Notes: generated by a model not told the origin, from the sequence alone. Shown: positions 1 through 6,585, numbered from the stretch's first letter. The stretch is DNA of 26,474 nucleotides from Clostridiaceae bacterium (GCA_029256485.1 JAQSXU010000040.1:1-26474); one strand, 5' to 3'. Program-made: numbers and translations.

Positions 1-99
1 ATATTCGTGGATACAAATACCATCATAATTATGTTTACATTTATTATATTGGCAATGAACATTACTTTTCTTTTTATTGATACATTGAAAAATATCCAT
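1..99 (-). CDS. Small Cys-rich phage protein, C-terminus cut by window edge
   Basis: The visible N-terminal 33 residues start at an ATG (99..97) with a good ribosome binding site, AAGGAG about 6 nt upstream. They contain Cys at residues 6, 16, 21 and 29 and His at 15, 23 and 31. The C-x4-C-x7-C spacing with nearby His suggests a small metal-binding (zinc ribbon-like) protein, but the rest lies outside the window. It follows the interrupted gene at 145-306 and a hairpin, in the same leftward direction. Function unknown; the metal-binding idea is inference from residue spacing only. Confidence 0.6.
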   Translation of the reverse strand, partial: MDIFQCINKKKSNVHCQYNKCKHNYDGICIHEY

Positions 100-114
100 A
101 AATTCTCCTTCCTT

Positions 115-145
115 AGAGCTGATAAAATTCTGTTTTATCAGCTCT
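115..145 (-). promoter_or_regulatory. Perfect 13-bp hairpin in the leader of the edge gene
   Basis: AGAGCTGATAAAA and its exact reverse complement flank a 5-nt loop. The hairpin begins at the stop codon of the upstream minus gene and ends about 10 nt before the next ribosome binding site. Neither strand has a T-run after it, so it is not a classical intrinsic terminator. An RNA processing site, stability element or translational control hairpin is possible. Confidence 0.6.
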
Positions 146-306
146 TACATTAGTTGAATATGTTCTCTATCACATTCATTGTATTCTTCTTTTATCTCTA
201 TAATTTCTTCAAGTCAAGAACAACCATCGTTAAAATAAACTAATAAATCTGATTCGTCTGCGTCTATCAATTTATTTAGTTTGTCTCTAAGTTCTTTTAC
301 AGTCAT
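145..306 (-). pseudogene. Small phage gene with one in-frame TGA
   Basis: Reading from the ATG at 306..304, which has an AAGGAATAAAT leader (AGAAAGGA as Shine-Dalgarno), gives MTVKELRDKLNKLIDADESD and onward. The frame is open for 53 codons to a TAA at 147..145, except for one TGA at codon 31 (216..214). The sequence on both sides reads like one small acidic phage protein (a VYFNDGCS segment, then LEEIIEIKEEYNECDR after the stop). A Trp codon (TGG) is the simplest ancestral state. It is either a recent nonsense mutation, a stop read through at some level, or a sequencing error. Function unknown; N-termini of the form MTVKEL..KL are common in small phage proteins. Confidence 0.6.
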
Positions 307-353
307 ATTTATTCCTTTCTAAAACATGTTAAAATCTACCTTTTATTTGCTAT

Positions 354-1097
354 TTAGTGTTCTGACATTTCTTTATATTCTTTATATCCAATACTTAATA
401 GATATGTAGAAATTTCTTTTTGTTTTTCTTTAATTTTTTGTATTTGTTTTGGTGCATATTGTAAATAATAATTTTGTCTTTCAATTTCTTCATTATAAAA
501 TTCTTCATTATACTTATTAGATTCATTGATTTCGGTAATTTTTTGATTAAGTAATTTATCAACCTTACTTTGTTTTATTCTCAGCCAAAATAAAAAATCA
601 AGAATCTTTACGTAAAACTTCTTATTTGAAGAGAATGAATTAATAGCATTTTTAATTCTTTTTTTAAAGTTTAAATTTTGAAACCTTATCCAATATCCGT
701 CTAATGTTTTAATTCCTTTTATGTATTTTTTATTCATAATGGTTTCATAATCTTCAATGCATCGATTAATAATTTTAAACGTTCTTTTGTCGGCGTTTAT
801 ACGTACAATACAATCATTTGAATCATATTTGTAATATTCTACAATTTTTAATGACTGTATGTAAATATAAAAATCATATGAACTATTAGTAATTATACAA
901 TCTGATAAAACTGATATTTTTTGAAGATATTCTTTTAAATAATCTAATATATATTTACCATCTATATTAATTTGATATAAAAAATTACTTCCTGATACAC
1001 CTTCTGTAAATAAATCTGTTAATATTAACTCTGGATTACCTGCTAATTTTTCTAAAGTATCAAGCTTATTTCTGGCTTCTTCTAATGAAATACTCAT
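354..1097 (-). CDS. Hypothetical protein, 247 aa
   Basis: No recognised domain. The protein is Lys/Asn/Ile-rich, without signal peptide or membrane segment. The C-terminal third (about residues 175-240) is charged and probably helical, with a QIQKIKEKQKE stretch suggesting a short coiled coil. The start is supported by GAAAGGA 7 nt before the ATG. It is divergently arranged from the rightward repressor gene at 1205, sharing the AT-rich intergenic region 1098-1204. It is larger than the surrounding small phage genes, which may mark it as part of an accessory locus with the repressor cassette. That link is inference from position. Confidence 0.75.
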   Translation of the reverse strand: MSISLEEARNKLDTLEKLAGNPELILTDLFTEGVSGSNFLYQINIDGKYILDYLKEYLQKISVLSDCIITNSSYDFYIYIQSLKIVEYYKYDSNDCIVRINADKRTFKIINRCIEDYETIMNKKYIKGIKTLDGYWIRFQNLNFKKRIKNAINSFSSNKKFYVKILDFLFWLRIKQSKVDKLLNQKITEINESNKYNEEFYNEEIERQNYYLQYAPKQIQKIKEKQKEISTYLLSIGYKEYKEMSEH

Positions 1098-1156
1098 ATG
1101 TTTTGTTCCTTTCTATATACATTTATAATTTATATTATATTTTTAGTACATTATAA

Positions 1157-1185
1157 TTGACATTTCATATATTATATAGTATAGT
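1157..1185 (+). promoter_or_regulatory. Consensus sigma-A promoter for the XRE-membrane protein cassette
   Basis: TTGACA (1157-1162) and TATAGT (1180-1185) are separated by exactly 17 nt, a near-perfect vegetative promoter. Transcription would start near 1192, just before the GGAGGTG ribosome binding site of the repressor. The spacer is AT-rich and partly palindromic (ATATATTATAT), and could contain an operator for autoregulation by the repressor. Confidence 0.8.
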
Positions 1186-1204
1186 AAGTCATGGAGGTGA
1201 ATAT

Positions 1205-1429
1205 ATGAATGACAAAAATATTAATTTAAAACTTGCTCGTGTTGCTAAAGATTTATCACAAGATCAATTAGCTGAACTTGTTAAGGCATCAAGACAAACT
1301 ATCAACTTAATTGAAACTGGTAAATATAATCCTACAATTGAATTATGTTTACGAATCTGTTGGGCATTAGATAAATCGCTCGACGAATTATTTTGGAAAA
1401 ACAAGGAGGACTTAAATAATGCAAATTAA
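1205..1429 (+). CDS. XRE/Cro-family helix-turn-helix regulator
   Basis: A 74-aa single-domain HTH_3 DNA-binding protein. Residues about 6-60 hold the five-helix fold: LKLARVAKDLSQDQLAELV (helices 1-2), then the recognition segment SRQTINLIETGKYNPTIELC. It ends with the CWALDKSLDELFW pattern typical of the short Firmicutes regulators resembling YozG. An upstream in-frame extension exists, but the ATG at 1205 is chosen because GGAGGTG lies 7 nt before it and the promoter -35 sits inside the extension. Its end overlaps the next gene by 11 nt, so the two are translationally coupled. Such small regulators are often paired with a membrane protein whose function is unknown. It probably represses its own promoter. 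It has no peptidase or sensor domain, so it is not an ImmR- or LexA-type repressor. Confidence 0.9.
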   Translation: MNDKNINLKLARVAKDLSQDQLAELVKASRQTINLIETGKYNPTIELCLRICWALDKSLDELFWKNKEDLNNAN

Positions 1430-1838
1430 TCTTTTTAAAACTACTATGAAAAAAGGATATGTACTTGACGAAAGAGAGCTAATAGTAAAACTTGAATTTT
1501 ATAATACACTTTTTCGATTTTATTTAATAACATCTGCTTTAATATTAAGTTTATACTTAATCATACCTTTTAACTTAATGCCAACAGAAAACTATTATAT
1601 AATTACTATAATATTAATTGGTATAACTAATACCTTTTTCCCAATTATTGGTATAATACACCGAGCTAAAATGTTAATTTATTACTATCTTTTAGGTATG
1701 ACTGCGTGTTGGTCAGCAGTTTTTATGTTAATACATTTTTGGTTAAATAAAAATTTATCAATAATTTTTTCAAGTATTGCCGTAATTTTTATCTATTGTA
1801 TTTACGTAGTGTTATATAACATCTACGAAAAAGATTAA
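1419..1838 (+). CDS. Four-helix integral membrane protein paired with the XRE regulator
   Basis: 139 aa. Four hydrophobic segments are visible at about residues 33-52, 59-79, 84-108 and 112-134, separated by short charged loops. The N-terminus (KTTMKKGYVLDEREL) is cytoplasm-like. There is no signal peptide and no catalytic motif. The start has AAGGAGG 9 nt upstream and overlaps the end of the regulator gene. The layout, a tiny XRE regulator followed by a small membrane protein, recurs in Firmicutes chromosomes. On a phage it could serve superinfection exclusion, host signalling or immunity, or be a host-derived moron. No specific family is claimed. Confidence 0.85.
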   Translation: MQINLFKTTMKKGYVLDERELIVKLEFYNTLFRFYLITSALILSLYLIIPFNLMPTENYYIITIILIGITNTFFPIIGIIHRAKMLIYYYLLGMTACWSAVFMLIHFWLNKNLSIIFSSIAVIFIYCIYVVLYNIYEKD

Positions 1839-1846
1839 TATTAAGG

Positions 1847-1879
1847 TAGAGAATGCGTAGAGTGTTCTCTATTTTTTTT
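1847..1879 (+). terminator. Intrinsic terminator closing the rightward cassette
   Basis: TAGAGAA (1847-1853) pairs with TTCTCTA (1865-1871), extendable by two G-U pairs, and is followed by eight Ts (1872-1879). It lies just after the membrane protein stop codon and stops rightward transcription from entering the leftward genes antisense. Confidence 0.8.
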
Positions 1880-1893
1880 ATGATATTATGTTT

Positions 1894-2205
1894 CTATATG
1901 GTCTTTAACCATTCATTATATAACTCTGCATCTTCATTTGTTAATATTTCAAAGCCTTCATGTTTCTGTCCTTTGAATATTATTTCAATAAAAACATTGA
2001 TAATATTTTCAACAATATTTTCATCTCCATTTTTGCATAGATAATGCAACTTTTCTTCTAAATCTTCATACTTAGCTAATTTTGCAATAGGTTCTCCATA
2101 TCCTAAATCGTGTAACCTATAAAAAATTTCATCACACTTATCACATACAAATGGTTGCTTTAAAACTGCTACTCCTGTAGCATTATATTTTGTTAATCTT
2201 TCCAT
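1894..2205 (-). CDS. Small phage protein with CxxC motif, 103 aa
   Basis: Begins MERLTKYNATGVAVLK and carries a CDKC motif near residues 21-24, then a KLAKYEDLEEKLHYL helix around residue 43. This MERLTKYN...KLAxYEDLEEKL arrangement is common in hypothetical proteins of Firmicutes phages and prophages. The CxxC may bind zinc, though a second Cys pair is absent apart from C57. Acidic, no membrane segment. AAAGGAG precedes the ATG. It converges with the rightward cassette. Function unknown. Confidence 0.8.
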   Translation of the reverse strand: MERLTKYNATGVAVLKQPFVCDKCDEIFYRLHDLGYGEPIAKLAKYEDLEEKLHYLCKNGDENIVENIINVFIEIIFKGQKHEGFEILTNEDAELYNEWLKTI

Positions 2206-2299
2206 TATTTACTCCTTTCTTAATTAATTATAATTTTAAAATTATTTTTAACTTATAAACATATTTTTGGAACATTAACATATATATTTATTGTAGGTA

Positions 2300-2378
2300 G
2301 TGCGCACCTATAAAAAACTATATTTTTTAAGAATATAATCAGCATTAAGGGGTGTATCGACGATTGGCACCCTTTTTT
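2300..2378 (+). ncRNA. Possible small plus-strand RNA
   Basis: A gene-free stretch (2206-2405) on the plus strand has a promoter-like pair, TTGGAA (2267-2272) and TATTGT (2289-2294), 16 nt apart. A segment with local dyads (GTGCGCAC at 2299-2306; TATATT...GAATATA near 2321-2338) and a clear intrinsic terminator at 2347-2378 follow. No open reading frame of useful length fits. The expected transcript of about 75-80 nt would be antisense to the leader of the 103-aa gene. The promoter is weak by sequence and no known RNA family is recognised. Confidence 0.3.
2347..2378 (+). terminator. Intrinsic terminator on the plus strand with no upstream gene
   Basis: GGGTG (2350-2354) pairs with CACCC (2368-2372), with AAG/TTT pairs extending the base, and six Ts follow (2373-2378). 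On the minus strand there is no T-run after the hairpin. The nearest plus-strand gene ends at 1838 and has its own terminator, so this one should serve another transcript. Confidence 0.6.
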
Positions 2379-2405
2379 GCTGTCATTCTTGATAAATTTG
2401 TCGTA

Positions 2406-2591
2406 TTATTCTACTTTTATTTTATGCCCATCTACTTCTTTTACTTCAAACACCCAACATCCCATAAAACAAGAACATTCAGACTGTAATTTAATTAATT
2501 CTCTTTCTTCTACTTCTTCTAAATTATTACCTACAGTTAAATAAGAATCATCATCACAATCATCCATATAGTCCACTTTAAATAATCTCAT
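2406..2591 (-). CDS. Small acidic phage protein, 61 aa
   Basis: Begins MRLFKVDYMDDCDDDSYLTV; this MDxCDDD-YLTVG start followed by an EEVEERELIKL helix is a common pattern for uncharacterised Firmicutes phage proteins. Four Cys (residues 12, 39, 41, 45) are present, but without a convincing zinc-finger spacing. The ATG is preceded by AAAGGATGTGAG. It lies in the leftward run of small genes below the methyltransferase-like gene. Function unknown. Confidence 0.8.
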   Translation of the reverse strand: MRLFKVDYMDDCDDDSYLTVGNNLEEVEERELIKLQSECSCFMGCWVFEVKEVDGHKIKVE

Positions 2592-2635
2592 AACTCACAT
2601 CCTTTCCTGCAAGTAATTAAAATAGTAGTTCTATA

Positions 2636-2914
2636 TTATATTCTCTTTTTAAAACAATCCACTTGAACAATATTATCTTCAATAACACTTGTATCTAACA
2701 ACATTGTTTCAAACGCTTTAAGTTCATTCATTGTATATTCAAATTTCATTTTGAAATTACTAAGTGCTTCTTCTTTTGTTTCTCCATAACCTGTAATATT
2801 AAATGGATCATGGCTAAATACATCGTGCTCTGTATTATAGAAGTTCTCGTCTAATAAAGAAATTTCATGTGATTGCCACTTTTCTTTATGGTCGTTATAA
2901 TATGCTAAATTCAT
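2636..2914 (-). CDS. Hypothetical phage protein, 92 aa
   Basis: The ATG at 2914 is chosen over one 15 nt upstream because AAAGGAG sits 5 nt before it. The protein reads MNLAYYNDHKEKW at the start. The middle has a GYGETKEEALSNFKMKFEYT segment; the G-x-G-x-T-x-E-E-A-x-x-N pattern recalls the small HicB-like/DUF1902-type fold, but the rest is not diagnostic, so this stays a weak resemblance. No partner toxin gene (HicA-like) is adjacent. Confidence 0.8.
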   Translation of the reverse strand: MNLAYYNDHKEKWQSHEISLLDENFYNTEHDVFSHDPFNITGYGETKEEALSNFKMKFEYTMNELKAFETMLLDTSVIEDNIVQVDCFKKRI

Positions 2915-2949
2915 CTTATCTCCTTTCAAGAGTTAATCAAATTTTCATT

Positions 2950-3522
2950 TTATCGTCTGTTATTATTTATTAATGGTTTCTTATATTTAATTAACTCTTC
3001 TACTATCAAATCTTTCGGTAATACATTTCTACAAAAGTATGCACTTGCAAATGGACTTCCTTCTATTGGTTCGTCCATTTTGTCTTGTGAATGAAATCCT
3101 ATTCTTTGATCAAATGCTAATAATTGTATTCCATTTTTAAAACAACACTTATATCTGCTTGCTCCTTGAAGAGAATTCATTGGAAGCAAAATTGCAAATG
3201 GCTTCCCTAATTCATCTAACCGTTTTAGTATTTTATCCTTTACATTAAATGGTGGATTACTAACAATCACATCATATTCTTCTGGTTCATATGTAAAGAA
3301 ATCTTGACATTCCTGAATACAGCTTCTTATAACGTCATATCCATTATCTTTAAATGTGTTATAGTATGCCGACCATTCTTCATCAAACGGTAGCCAAACC
3401 TTTAACTTCTTATCTATATATTTCATTATTGGTTCAACAGCGTAATAAGGTGTATAGTTTTCATTCGACTCATCCGTTTTAGCTGCGGTTAAATATCCTA
3501 CATTCGCTCCTATAATAATCAC
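2950..3522 (-). CDS. N6-adenine DNA methyltransferase-like protein
   Basis: 190 aa. The catalytic N-P-P-F tetrapeptide (residues 89-92, in YDVIVSNPPFNVKD) is the motif IV of N6-adenine methyltransferases. An N-terminal segment (YTPYYAVEPIMKYI) matches the start of phage-type enzymes. The usual glycine-rich SAM-binding motif I is not obvious; VWLPFDEEWSAYY stands in its place, as in a recognisable group of small phage proteins of this type. Target and function (host modification, anti-restriction, or none) are unknown. The start is uncertain: 3522 is a GTG nearly fused to its ribosome binding site (AAGGAGAGTG). In-frame ATT (3516) and ATA (3513) codons lie at more usual distances, and the next Met is residue 33, too late. 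No restriction endonuclease is adjacent. Confidence 0.75.
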   Translation of the reverse strand: MIIIGANVGYLTAAKTDESNENYTPYYAVEPIMKYIDKKLKVWLPFDEEWSAYYNTFKDNGYDVIRSCIQECQDFFTYEPEEYDVIVSNPPFNVKDKILKRLDELGKPFAILLPMNSLQGASRYKCCFKNGIQLLAFDQRIGFHSQDKMDEPIEGSPFASAYFCRNVLPKDLIVEELIKYKKPLINNNRR

Positions 3523-3543
3523 TCTCCTTTTTATTGTTGTATA

Positions 3544-3699
3544 TTATTCGTTTTTGATTTTACTGCATCTTTCATGACTCCATTCACAACTTGAAAGATC
3601 TACACCTTCTTCAATCGCCTTTTCAATTGCTTCTTCTTCACTATTGGCTTCAACTTCCACTATTTGATAGGCATGTACTTCAACTTCATATCTAGCCAT
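3544..3699 (-). CDS. Small acidic protein, 51 aa
   Basis: Starts MARYEVEVHAYQIVEVEANS with AAAGGAG 6 nt upstream. Alternating hydrophobic/charged residues at the start suggest a beta-strand pair, followed by an EEEAIEKAIEEG helix. This V-x-V-x-A-x-S-x-E-E-A-x-x-x-A arrangement is seen in small DpnD/PcfM-like and related proteins, but the match is too generic for a name. The stop codon is 22 nt before the methyltransferase-like start, in the same direction. Confidence 0.7.
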   Translation of the reverse strand: MARYEVEVHAYQIVEVEANSEEEAIEKAIEEGVDLSSCEWSHERCSKIKNE

Positions 3700-3741
3700 T
3701 TTTAACTCCTTTCAAAAAAGCACATAAAACAAGATATTGGT

Positions 3742-4200
3742 TTAGTAATCTATACCTCTTTTATATAACTTTTGATTGCTTGTCGCCAATTTAATTCCGT
3801 GTTGTATATTATTATCAACACTTAGTTCTTGTTTGTATGAGCCTATCTTTAACCAATCAAGATACTTCAATGAACATTTAAATATACTAAAGTCATCTGA
3901 GCCACTATATACACAAGTTTTCAATCCTTTTCTATGTACGTATTCTATTGCAGTGTCTAATTCAATCATGTTTTGGTCGCCACCCATAAAACAAACACAA
4001 GTAATCATTCCATAATAGATATTAATTAGTTCTTCTAAATCATCTAGCAAATAATTTCCTTCGTATTTAGTTAAATATTGAGAGTGGCAACCCTCACATA
4101 AATGAGGGCAACCACTAATATTAATCACTAACGAAATCTCGTCAGGAACTTCTTGTAATGCAATTGAATAGCTTATATATTTAAGCTTTAAATTTGTCAT
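3742..4200 (-). CDS. nrdG: Anaerobic ribonucleotide reductase activase
   Basis: 152-aa radical SAM protein that would install the glycyl radical on NrdD, using S-adenosylmethionine and a [4Fe-4S] cluster. The cluster motif C-x3-C-x2-C is at C31, C35 and C38 (GCPHLCEGCH). A CFMGGDQ segment corresponds to the SAM-contacting GGE-type motif of the family (here GGD). The ATG at 4200 is chosen because AAGGAG lies 6 nt upstream; a longer in-frame reading starts inside nrdD without such a site. It overlaps the nrdD end by 20 nt, implying coupled translation. Length is close to known NrdG proteins (about 155 aa). Confidence 0.95.
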   Translation of the reverse strand: MTNLKLKYISYSIALQEVPDEISLVINISGCPHLCEGCHSQYLTKYEGNYLLDDLEELINIYYGMITCVCFMGGDQNMIELDTAIEYVHRKGLKTCVYSGSDDFSIFKCSLKYLDWLKIGSYKQELSVDNNIQHGIKLATSNQKLYKRGIDY

Positions 4201-6010
4201 AAAATCTCCTTGCCGCTTCCCTAATTCTAGCTTCAGCAAACTTAGATACTCTCTTTAGATATCCAATAACTCTGGTTGCATAATCCAAATCTTCACTTCC
4301 ACATTTTTCACAAGTATTTAATCTATGCTTGCTAATATGTCCACACTTGTTACAAATTGTGTTTGGAATATTGTATGTATAATACTGGCAGCCAGTTTTG
4401 ATAGCAACTTTTCCTAAGTGTAAATATTGTTCTTTAGATAAGTGTTCATCTAAATTCATATGTAATGCAGATCCACCATCTAAATATTTAGTAAGTTTAT
4501 TTCCATGTAAGATAAACTTATCTAATATATTACATGTTTCGTCTTCCACTTTATAGAAATAGCTATTGTAACATTCTCTTGGTACAAAATATCCGTCTTT
4601 CTTGTCCCATTTAGCGTTCTTAACTCCTAGATTTTCCGCTGGCACGAACTCCGTGTTAAACATCAGTTCTTTTGTTTTAGCTTGTTTATTTAACGTATAA
4701 ATAGGTTTTAATATTCTTTCTCCATATTCAAAGTATTCTTCGTTAGGAGAAATGTCGATTCCTAAGAACTCAGCTCCTTCTACAAATCCGTTGATGCCGA
4801 TAGTTAAAAATTGTTTCTCTAATGAAATATAACCAGCATCAAAAATAGGCAACATTCTTGCATTAAAATAGTCTGTAATGATTTCATTATATGCTGTTAA
4901 ATATTTATGTACTTTTTCAACTTGCTCTGATACGGCATCTGAAATATCTATATTATTTTTAGTAGCGTTTTGTACGAGTCTATTCAGATTTATTGTTATA
5001 ACACCTTTAGAACCTGTTGATACTCCACCAGCTCCAAGAGTATATGAGAATGTATTATCCTGAAATTCATTTTTCAATCGGCAACAACTAGCCAATGAAT
5101 CAACGCTATTACTTGTATATGTAAAGAATGAATGTCCTTCAGCATACATTTCAGCTTGAAGTTCTTTATATTCTTTATCTACATAATCTTCTCCGTCATT
5201 AAGTAAGTTTAATGTTTCAACCGGGAATGTTAATACTTTTTTAAGTCTTTCTTTATTAAACCACTTCATAAATCTTCTCTGTAACCAATCAACACTTTCC
5301 CATGTTGGGCATGTTCCATCAGGAAATACAAAATTGTCAAACATTCCTTCAAAGTATGGCTTATCAAAATATGCTACATTCCAAAATACTGACTGAAAGT
5401 TTCTTGCTGCGGCTGGTTGATTCATTGAGTATACTACTTGCTCAAACCCATCTGTAATAACTTTGTCAATTGTTTTAGGTTTAATGGATTGTACTACAAT
5501 ATCATCTACACGTTTATAATAATCTTCTCCATATTCTTTTCTGATAAAATAATCTAAATACATAAGATACTCTGGTGTAGCTACTGCACCTGCAAACTGA
5601 CTAGCAATAGCGAAGACTAAATTAATAAATGATCCTTGAAATGCTTGTAGATTAGTAGGTGCAGATGAAATACCACCGATATCCTTTAATCCACCAAATA
5701 AAAACGGATACATTGTAATAGAAACGCAATATGGCATTATTGATGTCTCATCATGTTTGTAAATCTCATGTGATTCTAACTGTCTAATATACTCATTTGC
5801 AAAATCTTCACCATATAATTCAGTTAGTTTGTCACACATTAATAATCTGTTTGTTCCAATAATTTCTCTCTTAGGAATTTCGCCCATGCAAGTTGTAATA
5901 TTCTTATTCTCTACATTTGCGTTTGAATCTACTTCACTACCACTTGACGCATTAACTGCACTTGCGTATTTTTTAATAAAATTGACATTTCTTCTATAAC
6001 TTTCTAGCAT
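4181..6010 (-). CDS. nrdD: Class III (anaerobic) ribonucleoside-triphosphate reductase
   Basis: 609 aa. It reduces ribonucleoside triphosphates to dNTPs through a glycyl radical and works only without oxygen. The C-terminal radical loop RVIGYLKRV places the glycine at residue 583. Just before it are two C-x2-C pairs (CNKCG and CEKCG) forming the family's zinc site. Candidate active-site cysteines are in PYCVSITMYP (about residue 94) and SLASCCRLKNE (about 309-310). There is no N-terminal ATP-cone, so length and layout resemble phage T4 NrdD (about 605 aa) rather than full-size bacterial enzymes; loss of the cone predicts loss of dATP feedback inhibition. The gene is intact, with AAGGAG before the ATG, between nrdH and nrdG in one operon. 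Confidence 0.96.
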   Translation of the reverse strand: MLESYRRNVNFIKKYASAVNASSGSEVDSNANVENKNITTCMGEIPKREIIGTNRLLMCDKLTELYGEDFANEYIRQLESHEIYKHDETSIMPYCVSITMYPFLFGGLKDIGGISSAPTNLQAFQGSFINLVFAIASQFAGAVATPEYLMYLDYFIRKEYGEDYYKRVDDIVVQSIKPKTIDKVITDGFEQVVYSMNQPAAARNFQSVFWNVAYFDKPYFEGMFDNFVFPDGTCPTWESVDWLQRRFMKWFNKERLKKVLTFPVETLNLLNDGEDYVDKEYKELQAEMYAEGHSFFTYTSNSVDSLASCCRLKNEFQDNTFSYTLGAGGVSTGSKGVITINLNRLVQNATKNNIDISDAVSEQVEKVHKYLTAYNEIITDYFNARMLPIFDAGYISLEKQFLTIGINGFVEGAEFLGIDISPNEEYFEYGERILKPIYTLNKQAKTKELMFNTEFVPAENLGVKNAKWDKKDGYFVPRECYNSYFYKVEDETCNILDKFILHGNKLTKYLDGGSALHMNLDEHLSKEQYLHLGKVAIKTGCQYYTYNIPNTICNKCGHISKHRLNTCEKCGSEDLDYATRVIGYLKRVSKFAEARIREAARRFYDKFKA

Positions 6011-6031
6011 AATTTGTTCTCCTTTAGTCTT

Positions 6032-6232
6032 CTAGTTTTCATTTACCCACTTTAAAGCACTTGCAAAGTTCATCACATTTCCGTCAACTTCCAACATTGG
6101 CATTGACATAAATCCTTTTGATAACATTAAATCAACATCATTTACCTCTGTATAAACTACGTTTTTATCTTTTAATTTTGTTTCCAAAACTTTACATTGT
6201 GGACAATGATTTGAATATAGTGTTACTTCCAT
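6032..6232 (-). CDS. nrdH: Glutaredoxin-like NrdH-type redoxin
   Basis: 66 aa with the complete minimal thioredoxin fold. The redox motif C-P-Q-C is at residues 10-13 (YSNHCPQCK), a cis-proline lies in the SMPMLEVDG segment, and the helix FASALKWVNEN closes the protein. It lies 22 nt upstream of nrdD in the same operon, so it is the probable dithiol donor for that reductase. Some bacterial class III enzymes use a redoxin instead of formate, and this gene order suggests the same here. AAGGAGG precedes the ATG. Naming it nrdH rather than a generic glutaredoxin rests on the neighbourhood. Confidence 0.85.
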   Translation of the reverse strand: MEVTLYSNHCPQCKVLETKLKDKNVVYTEVNDVDLMLSKGFMSMPMLEVDGNVMNFASALKWVNEN

Positions 6233-6265
6233 TTTTTTAATTCCTCCTTGTTATGTATTATTTAT

Positions 6266-6288
6266 ATCAACCTATTATTAGGATTGAT
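6266..6288 (-). promoter_or_regulatory. Stem-loop in the nrdH leader
   Basis: On the minus strand ATCAA-T-CCTA pairs with TAGG-TTGAT around a 4-nt loop, a 9-bp stem with one bulged base, ending about 20 nt before the AAGGAGG of nrdH. There is no T-run after it. It may be a leader control or processing element. Confidence 0.4.
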
Positions 6289-6290
6289 TA

Positions 6291-6304
6291 TGTATATTAT
6301 TATT
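6291..6304 (-). repeat. Leader repeat, copy upstream of nrdH
   Basis: Minus-strand AATAATAATATACA, immediately after the stop codon of the interrupted gene at 6307 and ahead of the nrdH leader hairpin. Confidence 0.45.
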
Positions 6305-6306
6305 TA

Positions 6307-6552
6307 TTATTCAATAATTGCTTCATCTGGTATATTAGCTATATATTTAGGGAAAGAACATATATCTTCCATCCACTTAGATGATACATATGTAATCACA
6401 TACTCAAAATCACTTATTCCTTCGCATGTGTTTACCGTTTCTTTAATGCATTCAAGAATATCTTCTTGTTCTATGTGATGTCCTTCAGTACAAAGATTAC
6501 CGTCAACATATAAACCTTCCCAATTCTCTCATTTTACAATATCAATTGTCAT
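6307..6552 (-). pseudogene. Small phage gene with in-frame TGA at a Trp position
   Basis: An 81-codon frame starts at an ATG (6552) with a strong GGAGGTG site and runs to a TAA at 6309..6307. It is broken only by TGA at codon 8 (6531..6529). Around it the reading is MTIDIVK-stop-ENWEGLYVDG. Small phage proteins with a K-W-E-x-W-E-G-L-Y-V-[DN]-G start are familiar, so the TGA stands where Trp (TGG) is expected. The remainder is intact: charged, with C-x7 spaced Cys and a KWMEDICSFPKYI segment whose Trp is normal TGG. Either a single G-to-A nonsense mutation, a leaky stop, or an error. No alternative start exists downstream near the N-terminus. Confidence 0.7.
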
Positions 6553-6585
6553 TTAATTCACCTCCACTTTCATTATTTATGTTAC

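Noticed and set aside
1157..1204. Longer XRE protein starting at an upstream in-frame codon (1157)
   Set aside because: That start lies on the promoter -35 box and has no ribosome binding site; GGAGGTG points to the ATG at 1205.
2636..2914. HicB antitoxin
   Set aside because: Only a short G-x-G-x-T-x-E-E-A segment resembles it; there is no adjacent HicA-like toxin and no DNA-binding C-terminal domain.
6248..6478. Plus-strand hydrophobic reading frame
   Set aside because: It is antisense to the TGA-interrupted minus gene, which has a strong ribosome binding site and coherent protein; the plus frame is a shadow of AT-rich codons.
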